Of a stretch of 64,000 bases of DNA, positions 8,390 to 15,954 are shown piece by piece (the stretch's first letter is position 1; each line of letters opens with the position of its first letter). Source of the DNA: Parabacteroides distasonis (GTDB lineage: Bacteria > Bacteroidota > Bacteroidia > Bacteroidales > Tannerellaceae); NCBI GenBank assembly GCA_021531385.1, contig JAFBIR010000003.1:124001-188000 (forward strand), written 5' to 3'. The position numbers were made by a program, and so were the translations under genes. The notes beneath the pieces were generated by a model, which saw nothing but the letters and a program-made list of their open reading frames with translations, did no database searches and had not been told where the DNA came from.

Positions 8390-8410
8390 CCGCAACAAAC
8401 GAAGTTGCGG
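8390..8410. repeat. inverted repeat, probable right-end structure of the IS1380 remnant
   Basis: CCGCAAC, seven bases, GTTGCGG: a perfect 7-bp stem about 140 bases after the transposase stop. The sequence between (8253-8390) has no open frame. The hairpin could belong to the IS end or act as a terminator. Confidence 0.45.
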
Positions 8411-8455
8411 ATTTGAGGGAGAAAATATCCTTTTGACTTTTAATAATATCTGGTT

Positions 8456-8704
8456 ATGAAATCAATTACAGTTATCCGAACTTCAGATTTGAGTTTACCT
8501 CATTCGGTACGCTCATACATAGACGGCTGTGCGCATGAATACTCCGAGACTGATCCTTGGACAAAAATTGCGCAATTAGCTTATCGACTAAAGCGTGGAG
8601 CAAATCTATTGTCTGATTTTTTGGAAGACATAGATCATTGGCAGGTGCAACTGTTATGGAGTAATACTCTACGCACTTACTTCTTCATCGTTAATAATGC
8701 ATAA
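8456..8704 (+). CDS. small hypothetical protein (82 residues)
   Basis: An open frame of 82 codons just after the IS remnant: MKSITVIRTSDLSLPHSVRS at the start, then a polar helical stretch (TDPWTKIAQLAYRLKRG) and a hydrophobic end (TLRTYFFIVNNA). No signal peptide, no family recognised. The SusC gene starts 88 bases after it on the same strand. It could be a true small gene or the start of a truncated one; nothing in it decides this. Confidence 0.4.
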   Translation: MKSITVIRTSDLSLPHSVRSYIDGCAHEYSETDPWTKIAQLAYRLKRGANLLSDFLEDIDHWQVQLLWSNTLRTYFFIVNNA

Positions 8705-8741
8705 ATATTGGGTTGTATACGTTTTTTAATGTATTGCACCT

Positions 8742-8749
8742 TATCTTTG
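8742..8749 (+). promoter_or_regulatory. candidate -7 box for the SusC/SusD operon (TATCTTTG)
   Basis: TATCTTTG matches TAnnTTTG and is 43 bases before the SusC start. A good -33 TTTG is not visible at 19-21 bases. Plausible start of the SusC/D transcript. Confidence 0.4.
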
Positions 8750-8791
8750 CTTATCGGAAATCATCCATAACCAAAGTAATAGAAATAGAAA

Positions 8792-11491
8792 ATGGCAAAG
8801 AGCAAAAAAGACTTTACATTACTTCTCATTGCGCTCTTTTGCAGTTCTTTGGCTCATGCACAAAAGCAAGTTCCTGTAGAACGGAAAGATTCCATTGACA
8901 ATGGAAGTAATATAATAAAGATAGTTGGAAATCATTCCAACAAGGGTGCTGCCAACAACGCTCTCGACGTGTTGAGTGGTCAGGCTGCTGGTGTCAATGT
9001 GACATCCAACGGTCTGGATCGTATGGCTATGCTCAATAGTGTGCGAGTACGTGGTACAACCTCCATCATCGGAGGCAATGACCCTTTAGTGCTGATTGAT
9101 GGTGTCACTTCTGACGTACTTACCCTATCAACCATCTATCCTGCAGACATCGAGAGTTTTCGTATATTAAAGAATGCTGCGGAGACCGCCATGTATGGTT
9201 CACGTGGAGCGTCTGGTGTTATAGAGGTGAAAACCAAAAAAGGCTCAGGACGAGGATTCCAAATCTCGTATGAGGGTAATGTGGGATTCAAGCAGATGTA
9301 CAAACACCTGGAGATGCTCAATGCTGCTGAATATGTTGCAACGGCAAAGGCATTGGGTATCTATTGCAACAACGGAGGTTTCAATACCGATAACTACAAG
9401 GTGATAACACGCACGGGTATGGTGAACAATCATTACCTTGCATTCAGCGGAGGTACGCCACAGTCAAACTATCGTGCATCTTTCGGAGTAATGGACCACA
9501 ACACCATCATCAAGAAGATGGACTATAACGTTTTTGTTGCCAAAGTTGATGTGACCCAGAAAGCCTTCAATGACAGACTAACCGGAGAATTCGGAGTTTT
9601 CGGCTCGTCATTTAAAAACCATGACATCTTTGATACGCAGATGCTGTTTTATTCTGCAGCATGCCAGAACCCAACTTTCCCTGCTGGTACTGACGAGCAT
9701 GGAAACTGGCTGAAAAACGAATCTGCAATGTTTATCAACCCACCCGGGATATTGCTTGAAGAGAAAAACGACTCCAAGGATTTGAACTTTGACGCGCACA
9801 TAAAGCTGAGCTACGATTTCAATAAGAACTGGCATGTATCCACCTTCGGCTCTTACCTGTATGGCTCTACCGAGAACGGACAATTCTGTCCGACATGGGT
9901 ATGGGCACAAGGCAACGTGTACCGTGGAGAGTTCAAGAAAGAGGAATGGCTTGGCAATGTATCTCTTGATTTCAACAAGGAGTTCGGCATACATAAGGTC
10001 TCTGCTGGAGTAAGCAGTGAATACAGAAAATTGAGAAAAACTGCTTTCTGGGTGTATGCCAAGGGAATACCTACAAACGATTTTCATTACGACAATCTGG
10101 GTGCTACAGCAGCCCGTCCATACGGTGGAACAGAAAGTACATACGAAGACCAATCTCTGGCTTCTGTAATGGGAAGCATTACTTATAATTTGCTTGATAG
10201 ATATACATTAGCGGTAAATGCTCGCGGTGACGGATCGTCAATGGTAGGTGACAACAATACATGGGGCTTCTTCCCATCTGTATCATTCACTTGGGACATG
10301 AAGAAGGAAAGCTTCCTTGCCAACATAAAACCGCTGTCAATGCTTAAACTCCGCACTGGTTTGGGACAGGCGGGCAATCTTGGCGGTATCTCCGCCTACA
10401 CAACCATGAACACCGTAAGGCAGACTGGCATTGTTCCGGTAAAGAGTTCTCCAACAGTAACCCTTGGTATGGTAAGAAACAACAATCCTGATTTGAAGTG
10501 GGAAACGAAGACAACGTTTAACCTCGGTGCGGACTTTGGTCTCTTTGCCAACAGGCTTATGCTTACAGCGGAGTATTACTATTCAAAGACCACCGACATG
10601 CTCTACGCCTATGAGGTTCCGGTTCCACCATTCGCATACAATACATTGCTGGCAAACATTGGCTCTATGTCAAACCGCGGATTTGAACTGGGGTTGTCCG
10701 TGCAGCCAATAAGCAAGAAGGACCTGGATCTTAACATCAATATGAATCTGTCGTTTCAAAGCAACAAACTCATCTCGCTAAGTGGAGATTACAAGGGAAT
10801 GAGCATGTCGGCAGCAAACATCACCGCTATTGGATCATTGGATGGTGCTGGTCAAAACGGCGGCGACAACAACGTGGTCTATCAGATAGTTGGACAGCCG
10901 CTTGGCGTTTTCTACCTACCCCATTGCAAGGGACTTGTCAAGAACAAGAACGGCAGCTATTTTTACGACATAGAGGATCTTGACCATAATGGCAATGTGG
11001 ACTTAAGCGATGGAGGCGACCGATACATTGCAGGCCAAGCCACACCAAAGGTGATCCTTGGCTCAAACATCAGTTTCAGATACAAGAATTACTATATCTC
11101 CATACAGATGAATGGAGCATTCGGGCACAAGATTTTCAATGGAACAGGACTGGCTTACACAAGCATGGCTTGCTTCCCAGACTACAATGTCTTTAAGGAT
11201 GCTCCAAAGAAGAACATCATAGACCAGAGAGTCTCTGACTACTGGCTTGAAAAAGGTGACTACCTGAACTTCGAGCATCTGACAATAGGCTACAATGTGC
11301 CTTTGAGGAGCAAGCTTATTCGTTCCTTGCGTGTATCATGCAACATTAGCAACATTGGAACAATCACCGGATATAAAGGTTTGACACCAATGATAAATAG
11401 CTATGTTGTCAACAGTACGATGGGTATTGACGACAAGCGCAACTATCCATTATACCGTACTTACTCATTGGGACTGAGTGTACAATTTTAA
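8792..11491 (+). CDS. SusC/RagA-type TonB-dependent transporter lacking the N-terminal regulatory domain
   Basis: 899 residues. A signal peptide (MAKSKKDFTLLLIALFCSSLAHAQ) is followed almost at once by the plug domain (ANNALDVLSGQAAGVNVTSN; RVRGTTSIIGGNDPLVLIDG; SRGASGVIEVKTKKG at about 133-147). The carboxypeptidase-like domain that precedes the plug in most SusC proteins is absent, so this is one of the shorter forms. The rest is the 22-strand barrel, ending in the aromatic RTYSLGLSVQF. It forms an outer-membrane pair with the SusD 12 bases downstream. Cargo unknown; with a radical SAM enzyme and a serpin downstream rather than glycoside hydrolases, a peptide-type ligand is conceivable (inference). 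Confidence 0.9.
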   Translation: MAKSKKDFTLLLIALFCSSLAHAQKQVPVERKDSIDNGSNIIKIVGNHSNKGAANNALDVLSGQAAGVNVTSNGLDRMAMLNSVRVRGTTSIIGGNDPLVLIDGVTSDVLTLSTIYPADIESFRILKNAAETAMYGSRGASGVIEVKTKKGSGRGFQISYEGNVGFKQMYKHLEMLNAAEYVATAKALGIYCNNGGFNTDNYKVITRTGMVNNHYLAFSGGTPQSNYRASFGVMDHNTIIKKMDYNVFVAKVDVTQKAFNDRLTGEFGVFGSSFKNHDIFDTQMLFYSAACQNPTFPAGTDEHGNWLKNESAMFINPPGILLEEKNDSKDLNFDAHIKLSYDFNKNWHVSTFGSYLYGSTENGQFCPTWVWAQGNVYRGEFKKEEWLGNVSLDFNKEFGIHKVSAGVSSEYRKLRKTAFWVYAKGIPTNDFHYDNLGATAARPYGGTESTYEDQSLASVMGSITYNLLDRYTLAVNARGDGSSMVGDNNTWGFFPSVSFTWDMKKESFLANIKPLSMLKLRTGLGQAGNLGGISAYTTMNTVRQTGIVPVKSSPTVTLGMVRNNNPDLKWETKTTFNLGADFGLFANRLMLTAEYYYSKTTDMLYAYEVPVPPFAYNTLLANIGSMSNRGFELGLSVQPISKKDLDLNINMNLSFQSNKLISLSGDYKGMSMSAANITAIGSLDGAGQNGGDNNVVYQIVGQPLGVFYLPHCKGLVKNKNGSYFYDIEDLDHNGNVDLSDGGDRYIAGQATPKVILGSNISFRYKNYYISIQMNGAFGHKIFNGTGLAYTSMACFPDYNVFKDAPKKNIIDQRVSDYWLEKGDYLNFEHLTIGYNVPLRSKLIRSLRVSCNISNIGTITGYKGLTPMINSYVVNSTMGIDDKRNYPLYRTYSLGLSVQF

Positions 11492-11503
11492 AACGAAAAG
11501 AGT

Positions 11504-13120
11504 ATGAAGACTATTATTAAATACATATTAGCAGCACCGTTAATGCTTTGTTTCAGCAGCTGTCTGGATGAGCATCCCAAAGACCAGCTGGACCAGGAGG
11601 CAATCTACAACAATGCTGATAATATATACAAAAACGCAGTAGCTTCCCTGTACAACTACATAGGGAGCAATCAGGAGTCGGAAGGGCTTCAAGGAACTTG
11701 CCGGGGTATTTACGACTACAATACCTTGACCACTGACGAGGCAATGAATCCAATCCGTGGTGGAGACTGGTATGATGGCGGTTTGTGGGAGAACATGTAT
11801 CAGCACAAATGGAATGCCAATGATATTAATTTATATAATGTATGGAAATACCTCTTCAAGGTAATTGTTATATCTAACCAGTCGCTTTCTATCATTGATA
11901 GCCATCAGACTCTGCTTTCAGCAGAACAGACAAGAGATTTCACGGCAGAGGTAAGAGCTGTACGAGCCTTGTTCTACTATTATGCGATGGATATGTTCGG
12001 GCGTGTTCCTATCGTGACATCATACGACGTGAAATTGGAGCAGGTAACGCAAAGCGAAAGAAGTGAGGTGTTCAAGTTTATTGTTGACGAGTTGCAGGAT
12101 GTTGCCCCACAGCTCGCCGATGAGCATTCCAACAAGGAGGGGAACTATTACGGACGTGTGACACGCCCTGTCGCAAACTTCTTGCTTGCAAAGCTTGCCT
12201 TGAATGCGGAAATATATACGGATGATAACTGGACCGACGGCAAGCGTCAGGACGGGAAAAGCATTTACTTCAATGTGAATGGTGAGAAAAAGAACACTTG
12301 GGAAACCTGCATCTGGTATTGCGAGCAACTGCGACAAGAAGGCTATGAGTTGGAGAACGACTACGCATCGAACTTTGCGGTTCATAATGAAAGTTCCAAG
12401 GAGAACATCTTCACAATCCCTTTGGACAAGAACTTATATTTGAACGAATACCACTATCTTTACCGCTCACGCCACTACAAACATGGCGGAGCTTATGGCG
12501 GTTCTTCCGAAAACGGCACATGTGCAACTGTTTCAACCGTCAAGGCTTTCGGTTACGGAACGGACAATGTTGACAATAGATTCAAGATAAACTTCTATGC
12601 TGATACCGTGCTTGTTGACGGAAAAAAGATATATTTGGACAACGGGAAGACGTTGGTGTACATGCCGCTTGAACTGAAACTGAACCTCAGCGACAGCCCA
12701 TATAAACAGACGGCAGGCGCTCGTGTAGGCAAATACGAGGTTGATCGAACCGCCTATTCGGACGGACGGCAGGTTGACAACGATATCGTCCTTTTTAGAT
12801 ATGGTGACGCGCTGTTGATGGAAGCCGAGGCGAAAGTTCGCAATGGCGAAGATGGTTCAATAGAGCTGAACGCTATAAGAGACCGAGTAGGAATGCCTCA
12901 TGTGGAAGCCAATTTGGACAACATTCTAAAGGAGCGTCTGCTGGAATTGGTTTGGGAAGGTTGGAGACGTCAAGATCTCATCCGTTTTGGCAAATATACC
13001 AAGGCATATGATCAAAGAACTCCATTAGAAAAGGAGTCTACCGGGTTTACAACGGTTTTCCCAATACCACAAAGATGTCTGGATTTAAACAAGAAATTAA
13101 AACAGAATCCAAGTTATTGA
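11504..13120 (+). CDS. SusD/RagB-type outer-membrane lipoprotein
   Basis: 538 residues, lipobox in LMLCFSSCLDE, so lipid-anchored on the cell surface where SusD proteins close over the SusC barrel and bind the cargo. Typical SusD features: DQLDQEAIYNNADNIYKNAV near the N-terminus, TPR-like helices (FTAEVRAVRALFYYYAMDMF), YGDALLMEAEAKVRNG, and the C-terminal ERLLELVWEGWRRQDLIRFG with FPIPQ. Twelve bases after the SusC gene, the same operon. No glycan-degrading enzyme lies near, so this does not look like a standard polysaccharide locus. Confidence 0.9.
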   Translation: MKTIIKYILAAPLMLCFSSCLDEHPKDQLDQEAIYNNADNIYKNAVASLYNYIGSNQESEGLQGTCRGIYDYNTLTTDEAMNPIRGGDWYDGGLWENMYQHKWNANDINLYNVWKYLFKVIVISNQSLSIIDSHQTLLSAEQTRDFTAEVRAVRALFYYYAMDMFGRVPIVTSYDVKLEQVTQSERSEVFKFIVDELQDVAPQLADEHSNKEGNYYGRVTRPVANFLLAKLALNAEIYTDDNWTDGKRQDGKSIYFNVNGEKKNTWETCIWYCEQLRQEGYELENDYASNFAVHNESSKENIFTIPLDKNLYLNEYHYLYRSRHYKHGGAYGGSSENGTCATVSTVKAFGYGTDNVDNRFKINFYADTVLVDGKKIYLDNGKTLVYMPLELKLNLSDSPYKQTAGARVGKYEVDRTAYSDGRQVDNDIVLFRYGDALLMEAEAKVRNGEDGSIELNAIRDRVGMPHVEANLDNILKERLLELVWEGWRRQDLIRFGKYTKAYDQRTPLEKESTGFTTVFPIPQRCLDLNKKLKQNPSY

Positions 13121-13149
13121 TATAGTTGCCATAAGCTTTTCATTCACAT

Positions 13150-13550
13150 GAAATCATTTTAAGGTAATAAGGGTTCAGGATCCTGGGCAGACATATTATA
13201 ATAGCGTTACCTACCCAAGAAATGCTAATGCTGGTTGTTGGTACATACATGATTATGGCGTTGACTTGACTTTTGAAAGTAATGAGAAACAGAAATTTGG
13301 TGGTGGCATCCTCATAAGAACAGTTGAAGACAATTATGGCAATGTCTTTAACGGTCCAGTGAAATGCGTCAATGAAATGTAGGAAGAAGCAGTTTGCGCA
13401 TTTAAGGAAACTGCCCCAAACCCTGTAGTTATTCCAGAGAAACGAATAATAGAACTTGACGAACCTACACTTCGCATAGCTGTTGGTAAAGATGACTCTC
13501 ACAAAAAACTTTGGCGTTTCACAGTAAAAGGAAAGAAAGTAAGCAAGTGA
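13150..13550 (+). pseudogene. decayed gene between SusD and the radical SAM gene
   Basis: No start codon is visible, but one frame reads PGQTYYNSVTYPRNANAG and YIHDYGVDLTFESNEKQKFG with coding character up to a TAG at about 13379, then continues in the same frame (TAPNPVVIPEKRIIELDEPT; KLWRFTVKGKKVSK) to a TGA at 13548-13550. This end overlaps the GTG start of the radical SAM gene by four bases (GTGA), the classic spacing of co-translated genes. I read it as the tail of a once-intact operon member, 5'-truncated and with one in-frame stop. Family not recognised. The other strand also has an open frame here (13140-13556) that I take to be a shadow. Confidence 0.55.
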
Positions 13551-14167
13551 AATCATCTGTTCTCATAGGACTTAGCAGGCATCGAATCGGCGTGGATGGC
13601 GAAGGTGCGACAACACTTGTGGCATTCCACGGATGCCCTTTACGATGTCAGTATTGCCTGAATCCTAAAGCTCTATCTCCAAATGGGGTATGGAAGAGAT
13701 ATACTCCCGAAGAACTGTACAATCATGTGAAGCAGGATGATCTCTATTTCCGTGCAACTGGAGGCGGAGTGACATTCGGTGGTGGTGAACCATTGATTTC
13801 ATGCAAAGAGATACTGCACTTTCAAAAGATATGCAGGGATAAAGGGCATGATTGGAAAATTACCATCGAAACCTCGCTTAACGTTCCAAAAGTATTTGTG
13901 GAAGTATTAGAAGGAATTGTTGACCAATGGATAGTGGACATCAAAGACATGAATCCCGAAATCTATAGGGCATATACTGGGAAGGATAACGCACAGGTCA
14001 TCATCAATCTCCGTCACCTTCTTGGTAGCAAGGCGAAGATAACAGTCAGAGTACCGTTGATACCATCGTTCAATACCGAGGCTGATGTAGAGCATAGCAT
14101 TGCCATCCTTCAAAAGATGGGAGTTCGAGACATTGATAGATTTACCTACATAATAAGAAATCATTAG
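13547..14167 (+). CDS. radical SAM protein, glycyl-radical-activase-like
   Basis: 206 residues from the GTG at 13547; the ATG at 13511 adds 12 residues that belong to the upstream frame, while the GTG gives KSSVLIGLSRHRIGVDGEGA and a four-base overlap with that frame. The iron-sulphur motif is in HGCPLRCQYCLNP (C-x3-C-x2-C), followed by the SAM-binding FGGGEPL and IETSLNVP. This is the pattern of small activases such as pyruvate-formate-lyase activating enzyme and of peptide-modifying relatives. It lacks extra 4Fe-4S domains. The serpin-like gene starts 2 bases later, so that protein, with its cysteine-rich N-terminus, is the obvious partner or substrate; no glycyl-radical enzyme is present nearby. 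Confidence 0.82.
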   Translation: MKSSVLIGLSRHRIGVDGEGATTLVAFHGCPLRCQYCLNPKALSPNGVWKRYTPEELYNHVKQDDLYFRATGGGVTFGGGEPLISCKEILHFQKICRDKGHDWKITIETSLNVPKVFVEVLEGIVDQWIVDIKDMNPEIYRAYTGKDNAQVIINLRHLLGSKAKITVRVPLIPSFNTEADVEHSIAILQKMGVRDIDRFTYIIRNH

Positions 14168-14169
14168 AC

Positions 14170-14694
14170 ATGGAAACAGGAAAAAGAATTTGTCAAGCAC
14201 TGAAGAATATTCGCAAACGCATAGCAGATGCAAACGAGATTCCTTTTGAAATAGAAGAGTGTACCCACAAAGGCGATTGCCCCGGTACTTGTCCCAAATG
14301 CGAGTCTGATCTGCGTTACCTGATGGAATCCATTAACCAACGGGAACAGGAAGGAAAACCTGTTGTTGTAGATGGTTTGATGAGTGAAGTGGCATTGCAT
14401 CAAGCTTTTGACATCAAACCTATTTGTCCGGAAAGTCCCCAAGAACCAGAAGAATTTGTCTTACAGGGTATGCCTGTACCTCCCAGTGAACCTATGGGGC
14501 TGATGGGTGACATTGCAGCTCCGTCAAACTCAGATTTTGCAGCAATCATTGCAAGAAAACTATTGGCAAAGACGGAAGGTAACATCGTCTTCTCGCCCGT
14601 TGGCTTATGCCGTATGCTTGAAATGCTTCAGGAAGGTATGAATTATGATAGCTCTATCTATGAAAAGGTTAATCAACAAGAGTTTCGGATTTAG
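14170..14694 (+). pseudogene. cysteine-rich serpin-family protein, truncated by an IS element
   Basis: Only the first 170 or so codons are native; the last few and the stop (14692-14694) come from the IS4 end that begins at 14678. Residues 30-55 carry a four-cysteine motif, ECTHKGDCPGTCPKCESD, like a small metal or Fe-S knot. From about residue 118 the sequence is serpin: NSDFAAIIARKLL, GNIVFSPVGLCRMLEMLQEG. Serpins are suicide inhibitors of serine or cysteine proteases of about 370 residues, with the reactive loop near the C-terminus, so this copy cannot inhibit. It lies 2 bases after the radical SAM gene. The fusion of a cysteine motif to a serpin in a radical SAM operon is unusual. Confidence 0.72.
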
Positions 14695-14802
14695 GTTGAG
14701 AGGATAGATTTGGGCATAAAAAAGGCTTTGAGGATTTCCGTATGTCACGGAAATTTAGTAATTTAGAGGAGACCAAACAACTAATTACAATCACTCAAAG
14801 CC

Positions 14803-15567
14803 ATGAGCAAAATTACAAAAATTCCATCGGAGATCCGCAACTTTTTCACGGGAAAACGAATCAATCCCGCATTTTCCAAGTTTATGACCCTCCTTGAGGG
14901 GATGAGGATTTCAGACAAGGATCTCGGAGGGAAAAAACGTGAGAACTGTCAGCTTACCAACCTTCAACTTTTCCAGATCATATTGATTCTGCCGTTTATG
15001 GCCGTCCCGGGGTTTTCTCATTATGCCGGATCGTCAATCTCGAAACTGTTCGGGGGTAAGAAGGACATCCTCTATTCGTTTATGGCCAAGGACAATATAG
15101 ACTGGCGCAACATCATCTGGCACATCGCCTGTCATCTCATCAAGGCCGTGACCATAAGGAAAGACTATCAAAAGAGCCATCTTCCGGCAGTGCTTATTGT
15201 GGATGATTCCGACCTGCCGAAGACCGGATTGCGGATGGAGTGTATTGGCAAGATATTCTCGCACGTGTTTCAGCGGTGCATTCTCGGCTACAAGCTGCTG
15301 GCCCTGTGCTGGAGCGACGGCCGCTCGCAATTTGTCGTGGACTTCTCGATTCACGGCGAGAGAGGGAAGGTCGATGGCAAGGAACAAGGTCTTACGGCCC
15401 GGCAGCGCGAGAGGCGCTACAACCGCAAGTGTGACAGCGACTGCCAGACCGAAAAACGCAAGGAAGAGTATTTCGTATCCAAGCTTGAGCGCCTGAAGAG
15501 CATGGTGAAGAGACCATTGGAGGATTGTTCGCCGATATATATGAAGGCGTACACGAGCTCACCGTAG
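14803..15567 (+). pseudogene. IS4-type transposase, N-terminal and central part
   Basis: Reads as an IS4-group DDE transposase: SKFMTLLEGMRISDKDLGG, then the first catalytic aspartate region VLIVDDSDLPKTGLRMECIG, and CILGYKLLALCWSDGRSQFV. After about residue 237 (KSMVKR, near 15515) the frame passes into the wrong reading of the C-terminal part and stops at 15567. The region that should hold the second aspartate and the Y-R-E-K signature is missing. Not able to transpose by itself; an intact copy elsewhere could still act on its ends. Confidence 0.8.
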
Positions 15568-15710
15568 TGGAAAAGATCTGGTCAATCATTATTGATGTTA
15601 TAGCAATCGTGGCTGAGATTTTTACCATTGACGAGAACGAATTGATGGAGCAAATTATACGGGATAACCGCAGACTCAAGGCCATGCAACTGATCGCTCA
15701 GACTGCATAA
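15515..15710 (+). pseudogene. IS4-type transposase, C-terminal part in another frame
   Basis: Reads TIGGLFADIYEGVHELTVVE and later ENELMEQIIRDNRRLKAMQL to a stop at 15708-15710, the usual tail of these transposases, one frame away from the N-terminal part. The break at about 15515 marks the internal deletion that removed the catalytic glutamate region. Confidence 0.7.
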
Positions 15711-15754
15711 AACCTAAATCCGAAACTCTTATACTTCACGCTTACAGCACATAA

Positions 15755-15802
15755 AATGTTACCTTGTTACCTGTTACCTGCTTGAAATTATATATATACC
15801 CC
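15755..15802 (-). repeat. GGTAAC-type triplet repeat with AT tract, copy B
   Basis: On the minus strand: GGGGTATATATATAATTTC, then AGCAGGTAACAGGTAACAAG and GTAACATT. It is collinear with the copy at 2019-2063 over about 46 bases and with the block at 2220. It begins 25 bases outside the IS4 end and lies 150 bases before the AAA-ATPase gene. Confidence 0.72.
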
Positions 15803-15954
15803 TTGCCAAACGATATTGGTCTCCTATTTTTCAAAAAAATAGTTATCCGCTTGAAATATCGGCTGCACCTTTTCTGCTCTATTTCTTGGAAGTATCGTTT
15901 GATTTTCGTACTTTTGAAGCGTGACAAGTGTATTTTTGATCAAATACTGACGAT

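Larger units (their letters stand above)
14678..15730 (+). mobile_element. IS4-type insertion sequence, internally deleted, with perfect 20-bp ends
   Basis: The ends are exact inverted repeats: AAGAGTTTCGGATTTAGGTT at 14678-14697 and its complement at 15711-15730. Length 1053 bp is short for this group, and the transposase frame is broken (see next entries). I see no clear target-site duplication: the 10-12 bases outside the two ends differ. The element cuts the serpin-like gene. Confidence 0.88.

Noticed and set aside
13140-13556. 138-codon minus-strand open frame after SusD.
   Set aside because: The plus strand carries the coding text that continues into the radical SAM gene by a GTGA overlap; the minus frame is its shadow.
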